A DNA stretch of 64,000 nt from Agelas oroides (lineage: Eukaryota; Porifera; Demospongiae; Agelasida; Agelasidae). A program made the position numbers and the translations under genes. This document shows positions 51,101 through 59,880 of this stretch, in pieces. Each line of letters starts with the position of its first letter. Position 1 is the first letter of the stretch. Below the pieces are notes generated by a model that saw nothing but the letters and a program-made list of their open reading frames with translations, ran no database searches and was not told the DNA's origin. The stretch lies in the NCBI GenBank assembly GCA_949130485.1, contig OX422184.1, positions 22,343,506 to 22,407,505 on the forward strand, read 5' to 3'.

Positions 51101-53843
51101 GCAGGTAGTTCTGCTTGTCCTGCGCTCGTTTCTTGCGGACATTACGCATATTGCGTTCGATGTAAAGTGCAGCACAACCACGTCAACTGATCCACGAAAT
51201 CAGATTTGCAAACTGCAACGCTCAATCACAATTCTCACCTTCTCGATCTACGAAGTACTGAACCACGTGCTCAGTTGAACCCTGGTGACGTAATTTGAGT
51301 CATATTTAATTCGAGCAAAATGGCGTGTAGCAGCTAGCGTAAGTGTGAGATTACCTGAGAATCGCCGACAAGTTTGAGTTCTTTATTTTAGACCGATAAG
51401 TGGCAGGTGCAATACCTAGTGATTTATCCTGTTGTTTTGCGTTTGAATCGTTGTAAAAGCTCCAGCCGTTATCGTGCTATCGCGGTGAGAGGAAGAAGTC
51501 AGAAGATAGACGATTTGTCCGTTTTGGCGACTTGCCGGTCTGGTGTTTAGCGATACTTTCCAGCAAACTTAGCAGTCTTTTTGCTCATGAAAACACTCGA
51601 TAATGCCTGATATGGCTCATACAGGCCTTTGACTAATCTAACGAAGACATTTCGAGCGTGTTATTTGTGCACTTTTAATGTGGCGGCCATTTTTTTTCGG
51701 GGTCATCCCTACATATGGCGTACTACCGTACGCCATGATAGCTATGCTGGCAGACTATAGTTGTGAAAGTTTACCATGTGTTGCAACCATCTCCAGCTGG
51801 GAACGCCTGGCCCACTTTGTACACCTTGCCTCCCCTCCGGCACACTGCAAGGACAGTTTGCAACCTTACAATTACAGTTACATGTCCACAGAACAACAGT
51901 TGTGACATTGCTAACTGCACTGATACAATGCTCAGGTGAACAGAGTTGTATACAACAGCACTTAAACATATCTAGAATGTACACCATTTAAATCTGTGAA
52001 GCTGCCCTATAGATGGAAGTATTGAAGTAGCCTCGTTCCCAGTGTGGGAGGGAGGCTAGTATTGAAGTAGGTATATACGTAGTGTAAAACATACCGCAAG
52101 CTCTCTTTGTGCAGACAATCATGCCTGGTCGCACGCAAGTGCTGCAGTCAAGAGAGAAGTAACCATTTAAAAGACTAGCCGTACGAAAAGTGACATGTTT
52201 ATATTTTTTGAACAAATTTTATATATGCTGGCAGACTGTAATTGTGAAAGTTTACCATGTGTTGCAACCATCTCCAGCTGGGAAACTCTGTCCCACTTTG
52301 TACACCTTGCCTCCCCTCCGGCACACTGGAGGCACAGTTGGATTCACTGCAACCTTGCACACATGGCCGCAACCATTAGAGCAGCACTTTTGACCATGTA
52401 GGCAACTGTCATCCCCAGAACACAGCTCAACACAGATACCAACTGAGCCAGGAGGGAGCGGAGGGCACACAAGTGGTGAAGGAACTGTGGAAGAGTTGAT
52501 GAAGTAAGAAGTAGGATTAAACAGTCTGTCATTGAAAAATTGATGTATAGTAACTATAAAGTACAACACAAATTGTGTTGTTTCTCCATTATGAAGATTG
52601 TTAATCAATTAGAGGGGGAAGAGGGTACACGTGTTGGAGGGTGGCTGTTGGAAGACACACAGAACCTTTACTAGCTAACTAATTACAAAACTCAGAATGG
52701 ACAAACTATATAATCTCATTTTGTGGAATTGGACCAATGTTATAACTAAATGTGTCAGTAGTCATCCGGGTGAAAGTGAATAATATTTGCAACACCAACA
52801 TTTAGAGCCATATACTATACACTATACTAAGGATACCTGACATTCCCCGCAAAAATGTTTCCGATTTCTATTTAGAAACAGAAGACAATTTATGGTGGGG
52901 AAGCCACTGAAAACATTATTAATTTTGTTATAGCAATATCTCTTAATGGGGTGTGTAGACAAGGTTTGTCTGATTGACACATTCCATTTCTGAGACCAAC
53001 TCTACAGTGACAAGGTGGGGCACGTACACATACACCAACACCCAACTGTCAATTTCAGTATAGAAGACACCACATGGGGTACTACATTATTCACTGATAG
53101 CTATATTGCACACACTGTGCATATGTGAACTTGATCGGTATCAGCCTTTACTCTCAAATTACGCATTGCAACTGCAGATTGGAAAACTAAACACCCATAT
53201 TTGTTTGTTGCAATGAAACTTGCTCATGTCATGTAGAAAGTATATGCATAGCCACGTACACATGTGCCTGGCTAACATGCAATCAGTAACAGTAGCAGTA
53301 TCATATATGCAGGTAATACCTGGGCATCTTGGACAGCACTGTCCCTGTGGAGGGGGCAGTGGATTAGTGCAAGGAGGCAGAGCACACAGCACAAGTCTGC
53401 AGTCAATAGGGTGTGGAATGAAGACTTGTGTGTGGTGGGATATATGGGGGAGCAAAATCAATGATTATGGTTAGTATGGTTATTGACATGACTCTATCGT
53501 ACAAATGGCACCTTTGTGCAGCTGGAAAATGTACACTAACATCAGGAGCACACCATTGTGCTTAGCTAAGTGTCAAAAATAAATACACAATCTTCATTGT
53601 AATATCATAGTCATGTTTGCGGTACTAAAATTAGATGTTCACATACAGAGCAACAACTCCACATGTACAGCATATCACTCAAACATGGCAAATTTCACAA
53701 TTGGCTATATCATTCTACAAAACTACTACCATCAATTGCACTATCACAACCAGGCCAATCTAAGCCACTATGTAATTACTACCTGCTCCCAGTGAAGGGC
53801 TTGCCACTGTCAGCAGCACAGTAGCTACAATAGCAAAATCCAT
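44997..53843 (-). CDS. Secreted WAP / VWC-like / TIL cysteine-rich protein, 12 exons
   Basis: Hand-built model on the minus strand: 53843-53783, 53424-53320, 52484-52256, 52141-52095, 51844-51775, 48954-48908, 47818-47749, 47665-47619, 47354-47285, 46855-46809, 46545-46375 and 45172-44997. The sum is 1140 bases, 379 residues plus stop; all phases agree and all introns are GT..AG. Order: signal peptide (1-20), VWC-like end (21-55), WAP (about 59-100), four VWC/pacifastin-like modules (each [19 protein letters not shown] + CVRPG..VCTK.AC), a CGGCNARF domain (265-321) and TIL (322-379). WAP and TIL domains are commonly secreted protease inhibitors; that is family knowledge. The gene converges on the single-FReD gene. 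Transposons lie in introns, especially intron 5. Transcripts could use fewer modules, since each pair of exons is phase-symmetric. Confidence 0.75.
45219..45770. repeat. Minisatellite, 34-35 bp x about 16, in the last intron
   Basis: The unit reads tcatcactcattgttataat followed by gcatgttgtaccca or gcatgctgtatcctg. The two unit types alternate in part of the array, which suggests a two-unit (about 69-bp) expansion step. The array lies just inside the acceptor side of the last intron. Its long open frame on the plus strand is a by-product of the period. Confidence 0.9.
46375..46545 (-). CDS. Exon 11: CGGCNARF cysteine domain
   Basis: The acceptor is ttttcccacag|CC and the donor TTGC A|GTAAGTG, a symmetric phase 1-1 exon of 57 residues. 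It encodes [19 protein letters not shown], then [17 protein letters not shown] and [17 protein letters not shown] recall this domain from many sponge and cnidarian secreted proteins, next to WAP, Kunitz or TIL domains, but do not know a standard name. Confidence 0.8.
46809..46855 (-). CDS. Exon 10: second half of VWC-like module 4
   Basis: A 47-base exon, phase 2 in and phase 1 out, between ctgcag| and |GTGAGT. It encodes [15 protein letters not shown]. It is the most diverged of the four short exons (TEIAC in place of TKRAC). Confidence 0.8.
47285..47354 (-). CDS. Exon 9: first half of VWC-like module 4
   Basis: A 70-base exon, acceptor cttccag|TG, donor ACATG|GTAAAC, phase 1 in and phase 2 out. 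It encodes [20 protein letters not shown]. Sequence just upstream (tgttgttccaatggctgtgg) is a decayed WAP end that is no longer in frame. Confidence 0.75.
47619..47665 (-). CDS. Exon 8: second half of VWC-like module 3
   Basis: A 47-base exon, ctgcag| to G|GTATG. It encodes [15 protein letters not shown]. Its phases match the other three short exons exactly. Confidence 0.8.
47749..47818 (-). CDS. Exon 7: first half of VWC-like module 3
   Basis: A 70-base exon, cttccag|TG to ATATG|GTAAAC. It encodes [21 protein letters not shown] decayed WAP end lies directly upstream in the intron, as for exon 9. Confidence 0.78.
47982..48907. other. Intron DNA, no gene
   Basis: A C-run lies at 48010-48020. 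Just after it a short frame reads [18 protein letters not shown] and then stops, resembling the basic repeat ORFs seen elsewhere, but it is too short to call. The rest of this part of intron 6 has no supported feature. Confidence 0.35.
48908..48954 (-). CDS. Exon 6: second half of VWC-like module 2
   Basis: A 47-base exon, ctgcag| to G|GTAAGC. It encodes [15 protein letters not shown], identical in protein to exon 4. It is separated from its first half (exon 5) by an intron of about 2.8 kb expanded by repeat insertions. Confidence 0.8.
49049..49869. mobile_element. CCATCCCTACAT-family inverted-repeat element in intron 5
   Basis: The left arm (caagtcacaaaaaagttttc, gcatgtagggatggaaccct, atctagatgg region, acaccatccctacatcttgt) is repeated inverted from about 49733 to 49869. 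Arms are about 130 bp. Inside, gcaagccagaccctttc and its inverse near 49520-49540 form a second hairpin. It is non-coding. Confidence 0.75.
50642..51142 (-). CDS. YW(K/E)DPE tandem-repeat ORF
   Basis: Starting at the internal Met ([13 protein letters not shown]), this 166-residue frame is very basic. It holds six units of 15 or 19 residues (types [15 protein letters not shown] and [19 protein letters not shown]) and a diverged seventh beginning [14 protein letters not shown]. The two unit lengths differ by a four-residue piece (SRAS or alike). Similar basic repeat ORFs occur in invertebrate mobile elements; I cannot name the family securely. It lies in intron 5 of the cysteine-rich gene, on the same strand, but has no matching splice phases and is not part of that protein. 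The opposite-strand frame across it (50597-51190) is a shadow. Confidence 0.4.
   Translation of the reverse strand: MSARNERRTSRTTCETKGKKRQASRNNYWKDPEKHRASSRASSHACYWKDPETKRASSHACYWKDPETKRASSHTRYWEDPETKRASSRASSHTRYWEDPEKGRAASRVSSHTRYWEDPEKGRAASCVSSHSSYWRNPDKKRAAARMTNLKAAKAKLKWYRRYYAS
51775..51844 (-). CDS. Exon 5: first half of VWC-like module 2
   Basis: A 70-base exon, cttgcag|TG to ACATG|GTAAAC, phase 1 in and 2 out. It encodes [20 protein letters not shown]. The upstream intron keeps less of the WAP sequence than the introns before exons 7 and 9. Confidence 0.78.
52095..52141 (-). CDS. Exon 4: second half of VWC-like module 1
   Basis: A 47-base exon, ctgcag| to G|GTATG. It encodes [15 protein letters not shown]. 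It completes the split Cys codon left by exon 3 (TG|C), which supports the junction. Confidence 0.82.
52256..52484 (-). CDS. Exon 3: WAP domain and first half of module 1
   Basis: The acceptor is ctcttccacag|TT (phase 1) and the donor ACATG|GTAAAC (phase 2). It encodes a complete eight-cysteine WAP core ([33 protein letters not shown]) followed by [20 protein letters not shown]. Exons 5, 7 and 9 correspond to its last 70 bases; the same internal AG serves as their acceptor. Confidence 0.88.
52725..53490. repeat. Segment duplicated at 12880-13545
   Basis: It covers intron 2 and exon 2 of the cysteine-rich gene. This copy has about 100 extra bases (53086-53190) and an intact exon 2. Confidence 0.85.
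53320..53424 (-). CDS. Exon 2: VWC-like C-terminal part
   Basis: The acceptor is cacacaag|TC and the donor CCCAG|GTATT, phase 1-1. It encodes [19 protein letters not shown] and [17 protein letters not shown]. The C..C....C.....CC..C ending is that of VWC domains. A downstream AG (ctgcag) would give the wrong phase for exon 1, so the earlier acceptor is chosen. Confidence 0.72.
53783..53843 (-). CDS. Exon 1: signal peptide
   Basis: ATG at 53843-53841. It encodes [20 protein letters not shown] with donor GCA G|GTAGTA, phase 1. It has a short n-region, hydrophobic core and small residues at the cleavage site. No clear TATA box was seen upstream, unlike the FReD genes. Confidence 0.75.
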
Positions 53844-54635
53844 GATAACTCCGAGGCTTGATACCAGCATCTATTAGCTATATCTATTGCAGCTTTAGTT
53901 ACTTTGGAGAACCAAGTTTATTGCATTCAAGTGTCTTGCAGGTAGCTATATAGCCACCAAACGTCACAACATAACATGTCACATGCATGACTGTTTGTAC
54001 TACAAGGCACTTAGCAGCTAGTGACAGGCATGGACTGTGGAGGTTAGTTGTGGGTTTTCATTAATTACTATGTAATATGACTGTGCAAGAATGTGATTTA
54101 CATATAGTTTAGTAATGCTATTTCTCTATCAGTGCAAACAAAGCCCACACATCTGTGGTACCTACTACTAGAATGTCGTTCGGTTTCAATCAACGTAATT
54201 CTGGGTACAAGAACGATACTTAAACTGGGAGACTAGAGAGATACTACATATACATAACTAAATATAGAACAGTAACAATAGAACAGTGACATCATTACAA
54301 AGTATAAATGTAGGCAGATTTACAATGCCAGCTGCAATCCCAACCCAGTATATATTAATTTTAATATAGTTTTATATTTTCATCAGTTCTAAAGTCAAGA
54401 CTTAGTAGTCCAGTTATGCCCTTTTTACTTGCTCACGATGTCACCTTCATTTCAACATACTGCACTGATATGGATGTGAACCCAAATACAATTTTCTCCA
54501 TACGATTAGCAGGCAGCAGTAATGTACTTTGGAGTGCCTTAACATAACTAAATATAGAGCGGTAACAATACAACAGTGACATCACTACAACATTATTTTC
54601 TATTTACAAAGAGCCATTGCATTCTACTGTTAGCT
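53844..54635. other. No gene recognised; short direct repeats
   Basis: The segment 54300-54350 (aaagtataaatgtaggcaga, caatgccagctgcaatccca) recurs at about 55387-55435. The segment around 54385-54540 (gtcaagacttagtagtcca, gatatggatgtgaacccaaa) recurs at about 59890-60050. Confidence 0.55.
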
Positions 54636-54863
54636 AATATGGAACTGTAGAAGACTCTCTTGCATTCCAGAATGGATAGCGGTTTAGTACAAGAGATCAA
54701 GCAAATGTGCATGGTGGTATAGTAACTGTCACATTTCAAACCTGAATGGCCTCTACCATGGTGGGCCACACTCATCCAATGCTGACGGTGGAACTGGCAA
54801 GATGGAAGGGGAGACTATTAGCTGCTTCCTCAATTTTACTGAGATGAAACTGAGGCAATATTA
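54636..54863 (+). pseudogene. FReD C-terminal relic
   Basis: This aligns with the last third of the FReD exons: actctcttgcattccagaat, agtacaagagatcaag, tcaaacctgaatggcctcta, ccatggtgggccacactcat and gagatgaaactgaggcaata. It has deletions (the calcium-loop and cysteine region is shortened), an early TAG and frame changes. The first two thirds of the domain are absent. It lies 0.8 kb upstream of the cysteine-rich gene, in divergent orientation. Confidence 0.8.
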
Positions 54864-55512
54864 AGTGACTGTTGCAGATTTCGTACTCATATATAGTAGT
54901 TCTACAAAGAAAGCAATCATTATTATTCCATACCATAATAACAAAGCGTTGAAATTGAGAATGTTATAACAATGGGTTGCATGCCTACAAAATGAGGATG
55001 AAGTAAAAGGTTGAAAATGTTGTCGATGATTGAGTTAAAAACTATCAAGTCATGAATAGCTGCTGGTAGACGTACCAGCATTACTTCGTAGCCATTGCTT
55101 GCCTGCATGACACATTTCATTCCTGGGCTAAGTCACGTTGACTAATTGTGGCACATGCACATTCAGAATGGGAGCAGAACATGTAGAGGAATTGGATTCT
55201 CTGTAGAATGAAAGTAAAATTGTGCAGCTGATAATTAACAGCATTTCCATCTATACACTATGACAGGATGTGAATGCTATTATAACAGTTTATACGACAC
55301 CTTGTATGTTTATGAAACTAATGGTGTTATAAGTAAACATCATTTGCCTTTAATATTGTACACTAAGACAAGTTTGCTGACTGCTCCCAAAGTATAAATG
55401 TAGGCAGATGTACAATGCCAGCTGCAATCCCAGTCCAGCATAATTTGTGTAACAAGACTTAAAAAACATTTAAAATGTAAAAAGATGTAGGGATGGCATG
55501 CCAAAAAGTATG
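54864..55512. other. No gene; half of an interrupted MITE
   Basis: The last 70 bases (taacaagacttaaaaaacat to gccaaaaagtatg) are the left half of a CCATCCCTACAT-family element. Its right half resumes at 59154 after the LINE. A relative of the 17.3 kb tandem repeat lies at 55290-55380. Confidence 0.6.
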
Positions 55513-58500
55513 TGATGGCAAGGCTGATTAAGTTCTGGCTGTTGGTTGTGTTGGTTTGCTGCCGGATTGCTAGTGACTCAACAGTATCTGGTGAAAGACG
55601 AATTGTCCTGAAAGACTATTATACGGCATTCAGCATTCTGACAACATCTGCACGATGCCAGCGTTGTGTTACTTGGAGGCTGACAGTGAGCTCTAATTGG
55701 AGTAGACGACCTATGAGTGTCTTAGTCTGCTCGCTTTTGCTGTGCGGCGACATTCACCTAAATCCTGGACCAGTGAAATATCCTTGCCAGGTATGTGGAA
55801 AGGCAGTTAAAAGCAACCAAGATGGTATCGAATGTTCGAATTGTGAAAAGTGGAACCATAGAACCTGTGATAACGTGAGTAAGAAGGAGTACATAAGACT
55901 TTCTGGCTGTGATGATCCATGGTATTGCCGCAAGTGTGTGATACCATCCTTCTCGGACTCCTTCTTTGATGACACAAGCTCCAACGGTGGCATGCATCAA
56001 ACAGAGAACAGGAGCAGTCATGGAGAAGCTGTTGACCACAGTGATGAATGTGAACATTTGGCTCAGCAATATCCGAAGGACCTGGGAATAATACACTATA
56101 ACATTAGAAGTCTTCCGAACTCAATTGATGAATTCAGAATCACCCATAGAAACCGACCTTTCAAACTGGTCTGCCTTTCAGAGACATGGTTGAATGCTGA
56201 TGTATCTGATGACGAGATCAATCTCCCGGGCTACTCAATTGTAAGGAAAGATCGTGTCGGGAGAACTGGGGGTGGAGTTGCTATATATTATTCAGACAAT
56301 ATCAGTGTGCGTCGCCGGTTGGACCTGGAACATGATAAGCTGGAACTTATAGTGATTGAAGTCCAGGTTCCAAAAGGAAAATCGATTCTAGTCTCTTGTG
56401 TATATATTCCCCCTAAAGAGGTTAACCATCAAACTCTAGCATATCTTTCTGCAAGCATGGAAAAGTGCTTGGATCAAAAATTTGAATTTATTCTTGTTGG
56501 GGATCTGAACTATGATCAACTGTCACCCCAAAGTATGAAACTAGCTACAATGTGTCATCACTATCACCTGGATCAGTTAATTACCGAGCCTACTAGAATT
56601 ACAACTCAATCTCAATCACTCCTGGATGTCGTTCTTACCACCAACAGTGAACTCATCTGTGACTCTGGTGTTCTGCTGCACTCCATGAGTGACCACTCTG
56701 CTATATACTGCTTTCGCAAATCATCTTTGAAGAATCAACCAAGGTATTATACTTATAGAGATATGAATAAGTTCAGGCATGATCATTTCAACCTAGACCT
56801 ACAGTTGGCACCTTGGTCAGTCTGTACAGTATTTGATGATGTTGATGACCAGTGCTATGTGTGGTATACCCTCTTTATGGAAATTGCTGACTTGCATGCC
56901 CCATTGAAGACCAAGCGATGCAAGAAGAGGCGAGTGCCGTGGCTGAACGCAGAGATAAAGGAGCTCATGTGGCAGCGTGATCAGATGCATTGTATAGCAA
57001 TCACAACTAAGGATGAGCAGTTCCTCCATAAATGCATGAGGAATAATGTTACTAGCGAGTTAAGAAAGGCGAAAAAAGAGTACTTGTACCATCTTCTCAC
57101 TAATGAATCGCCCACTCCTCAGGCCTTTTGGAAGAATGTGAAGAAAGTGTTGCCCGGCTCCTCTCGCAAAATGCCCTCTGCACTGAATGTAAATAACCAA
57201 CTTTGTAGTGACCCTACCACCATTGCAAATGCATTCAACGAATACTTAATCAATATTGGTCCCTCACTCAATCAGCAGTTACAATCAGCTTCCTCTGCTT
57301 CACCAGTAACAGAAGATACAGTGATCAGTTTTCCTTCTGACAAAGCATTTAATCTAAGTGTTGTGTCGGTGGATGCTGTCTACTATCATCTCAAGTCTGT
57401 TTCCACCAAGAAGACTGCAGGCTTTGATAATCTTCCAGCCTGCTTGATTAGGGAAGCAGCTCCAGTTATAGCACCAGTTATCACCAGTATAATTAATAAC
57501 TCTTTGAGTTCAGGTAAAGTTCCAGTGCAGTGGAAGCGGGCAAGAGTCACCCCGGTCTTCAAGGGTGGGGATGAGACCCAAATGAACAATTACAGACCCA
57601 TCTCAATCCTCCCCATCCTTAGCAAAGTTTTAGAGCGGGTGGTTTACAATCAACTCTCACATCATTTAGAATCAAACAAACTATTACCACCTCAGCAGTC
57701 AGGCTTCAGATCTGCTTTCTCTACCACATCCCTCTTATTGAAAACCACAACCGATTGGATGAAGTCTATTGACAGTGGATGCTATGTTGGGGCTTTGTTT
57801 TTGGATCTTCGAAAAGCATTTGACACAGTGAACCATACTATCTTATTGAACAAGTTATCAGAAGTTGGAGTGCAGACCAGTTCCTTGCGCTGGTTTGAGA
57901 ACTACTTGGAGGATAGAACTCAGTCAGTCAGATTCGAAGATAAGATATCAACACCTGGGGTTATCACTTGTGGTGTACCCCAGGGTTCGATATTGGGCCC
58001 ATTGTTATTCTCTGTGTATGTACGAGATCTCCCAGATCAGGCCTGTCTTTGTGAGGTGGATCAGTTTGCAGATGACACCTCAATGCATACTACCTCCAGG
58101 TCACTGGATGAAATTGAATACAGACTTAATAGCGATTTGGAACGGATTGCAAACTGGTTGAAAAGACAGAAACTTCATTTGAATACTGTCAAGAGTCATG
58201 TTATTCTGTTTGGTAGTAGGCCAGCATTATCCAGATCTCCTATACTGCATGTCACTCTGCAAGGACATGAGATAGAACAGGTAAAGAGTGTGAAGTATCT
58301 GGGAGTGATATTGGACAGCCATCTCTCTTGGAATGATCATGTTAGGCAGCTGAGGAATAAAACCAACAAAACAGTAAGGATGCTAAAAAAGCTTAGTCAT
58401 ATTGTACCTTCTGATACAGTAAAGAAGCTCTACTGTGGAGTAGTGCTGCCGGCACTAGATTATTGTGATGTGGTGTGGAGTGGCTGTTCAAAGACAGTCT

Positions 58501-59153
58501 CAGACGAGTTGGAAGTAGTCCATAATAATGCTGCACGTGCAGTCCTGGGGGCACCCTATAGAACATCAGCTACGCTACTGAGAGATAGACTGGGCTGGTC
58601 TACTTTAACGCAGAGGAGGATCTGTCACACTGCAATCTGGACATACAGATGTCTCAAGGGATATGCCCCTCCGTATCTTGGGGGCCTATTTGTACCCACT
58701 TCAAAGATACACCAAAGGTACACTAGGCAAAGTAATGGACTTTACATACCCAGGCCCAGAACCAACTATCTGAAAAAGTCGTTTGTCTATCAAGGCACTT
58801 TAATATGGAATTCATTGCCTGAATCCATGCGAATTCTATCTAACTTGGATGCATTCAAAAGAAGTTGTAAGAGACATTTCCTTGACCCCTCATTTTAAAC
58901 AGTCTGCTTCATTTGCCATTGCTGTCACTTGTTGTTTACATGTCTTCATTTTTTTTCTTTTTTTTTTCGTATTCTATTCTACACGTGTAAATGTATGTAT
59001 GTATATATGTACGTATAAATGGTCATGTATATTTACATTCTTTTATTTTATTTTTTGTTTTGTGTTCTACATGTGTACGTGTAGGTATATATGGCCATGG
59101 AAGAGCAGCCTTCTGGCTGAATGGTCATTAATATGACATTGAACATTGAACAT
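55513..59153 (+). mobile_element. Non-LTR retrotransposon (LINE) inserted in a MITE
   Basis: The left flank ends agtatg and the right flank begins caaacaaggtaggg. The uninterrupted MITE at 8100-8125 reads agtatgcaaacaagg, so both boundaries are fixed within a base or two and no target duplication is evident. The element ends with repeats of acattga, a common LINE tail. Its 5' edge is at the start codon, so the 5' UTR is missing. Confidence 0.88.
55515..58898 (+). CDS. LINE polyprotein: signal-like start, 2A-like motif, PHD, APE endonuclease, RT
   Basis: One open frame of 1127 residues without stops. Residues 1-19 (MARLIKFWLLVVLVCCRIA) look like a signal peptide. GDIHLNPGP at about 78-86 is 2A-like (the usual form is DxExNPGP; here Glu is His). 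A C4HC3 PHD finger spans about 91-141 (CQVCGK, CSNCEKWNHRTC, WYCRKC). The APE-type endonuclease at about 190-400 has IHYNIRSL, SETW, VGDLNYD, LLDVVL and SDHSAI. The reverse transcriptase at about 600-900 has AGFDNLP, LDLRKAFDTVNH, GVPQGSILGPLLF and the catalytic FADD near residue 851. The C-terminal region has YLGVILDSHLSWNDH. The layout fits the CR1/L2/Jockey-type groups; I cannot choose between them. All catalytic motifs look intact, so the copy is young, though 5' truncation probably silences it. Confidence 0.9.
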   Translation: MARLIKFWLLVVLVCCRIASDSTVSGERRIVLKDYYTAFSILTTSARCQRCVTWRLTVSSNWSRRPMSVLVCSLLLCGDIHLNPGPVKYPCQVCGKAVKSNQDGIECSNCEKWNHRTCDNVSKKEYIRLSGCDDPWYCRKCVIPSFSDSFFDDTSSNGGMHQTENRSSHGEAVDHSDECEHLAQQYPKDLGIIHYNIRSLPNSIDEFRITHRNRPFKLVCLSETWLNADVSDDEINLPGYSIVRKDRVGRTGGGVAIYYSDNISVRRRLDLEHDKLELIVIEVQVPKGKSILVSCVYIPPKEVNHQTLAYLSASMEKCLDQKFEFILVGDLNYDQLSPQSMKLATMCHHYHLDQLITEPTRITTQSQSLLDVVLTTNSELICDSGVLLHSMSDHSAIYCFRKSSLKNQPRYYTYRDMNKFRHDHFNLDLQLAPWSVCTVFDDVDDQCYVWYTLFMEIADLHAPLKTKRCKKRRVPWLNAEIKELMWQRDQMHCIAITTKDEQFLHKCMRNNVTSELRKAKKEYLYHLLTNESPTPQAFWKNVKKVLPGSSRKMPSALNVNNQLCSDPTTIANAFNEYLINIGPSLNQQLQSASSASPVTEDTVISFPSDKAFNLSVVSVDAVYYHLKSVSTKKTAGFDNLPACLIREAAPVIAPVITSIINNSLSSGKVPVQWKRARVTPVFKGGDETQMNNYRPISILPILSKVLERVVYNQLSHHLESNKLLPPQQSGFRSAFSTTSLLLKTTTDWMKSIDSGCYVGALFLDLRKAFDTVNHTILLNKLSEVGVQTSSLRWFENYLEDRTQSVRFEDKISTPGVITCGVPQGSILGPLLFSVYVRDLPDQACLCEVDQFADDTSMHTTSRSLDEIEYRLNSDLERIANWLKRQKLHLNTVKSHVILFGSRPALSRSPILHVTLQGHEIEQVKSVKYLGVILDSHLSWNDHVRQLRNKTNKTVRMLKKLSHIVPSDTVKKLYCGVVLPALDYCDVVWSGCSKTVSDELEVVHNNAARAVLGAPYRTSATLLRDRLGWSTLTQRRICHTAIWTYRCLKGYAPPYLGGLFVPTSKIHQRYTRQSNGLYIPRPRTNYLKKSFVYQGTLIWNSLPESMRILSNLDAFKRSCKRHFLDPSF

Positions 59154-59600
59154 TGAACAAACAAGGTAGGGATAATGCATGAAAGCAAAGGTCAACATAT
59201 TGGCAAAGCCCCATCCCTACATCTTTTTCACACTGCAGTTAGACAGCGTGCTTGAGTTGAGAGCTGAATCTGCACCCATCCATGCAGTTATGCTGGCCAT
59301 TTCGCCTGTGTACTAGTCTCGCTTCCAGACCAATGACCGTGGTCTTTGGTCTGGGAACGAGACTTCGTGTGCGCATGCGTACAAAACTAAAAATGGCGTC
59401 CTAAGCAACGGACAGCAGCCTCAGAGTGTTGTGAATGGCTTGTGTTGACTAGGGTGAATTTGAAGCTATGAAGACGCTGAGTGGTCGTAGAGCTCCACGC
59501 TGTGATAAGCATCAGTTTCGTGCTAAAATTACGGTGAGTGCTTGAACCGTTTTTGAGTTATTGTTGTTTGAACAAAAGTCGTAACGAAGAAAGAAAGAGA

Positions 59601-59631
<31 letters not shown>

Positions 59632-59880
59632 GAATACGAAAATTGGTACTTTTGCTACCGCACACTTTTGCGTTTAGCTGTCTTCCGCGTGGCTTTTGGC
59701 CACTTATATGAGTCTTGCTGATCACAAAGGCACTCAAAGAGGAAGCATGGGCGCTTAAATAAGCTTTTAGCGTGTTTGTGGTGAAGTTATACGGCTTTTG
59801 CTTAAGTATTGCATATATTTCGCGTCGGCGCCATCCCTACATAGAGAGTCTACTGACTCTCTGATAAGTATAATAAAGTT
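59154..59880. repeat. MITE right half and second exon-bearing repeat unit
   Basis: 59154-59230 completes the MITE split by the LINE. 59280-59870 aligns with 9060-9605 (gcttccagaccaatgaccgt, ggtctgggaacgagacttcg). The exon-like frame at 59435-59533 has an in-frame TAG, but the GTGAGT donor survives. A (gaaa)n microsatellite is at 59584-59632. Confidence 0.7.

Noticed and set aside
50597-51190. Plus-strand 197-codon ORF with repeated [10 protein letters not shown]
   Set aside because: It is the shadow of the minus-strand YWEDPE repeats; a repeat whose period is a multiple of three keeps several frames open.
53362-53399. Shorter exon 2 starting at the inner ctgcag
   Set aside because: It would give a phase-2 acceptor that does not match the phase-1 donor of exon 1; the earlier acceptor at 53425 fits and adds the DC of the VWC pattern.
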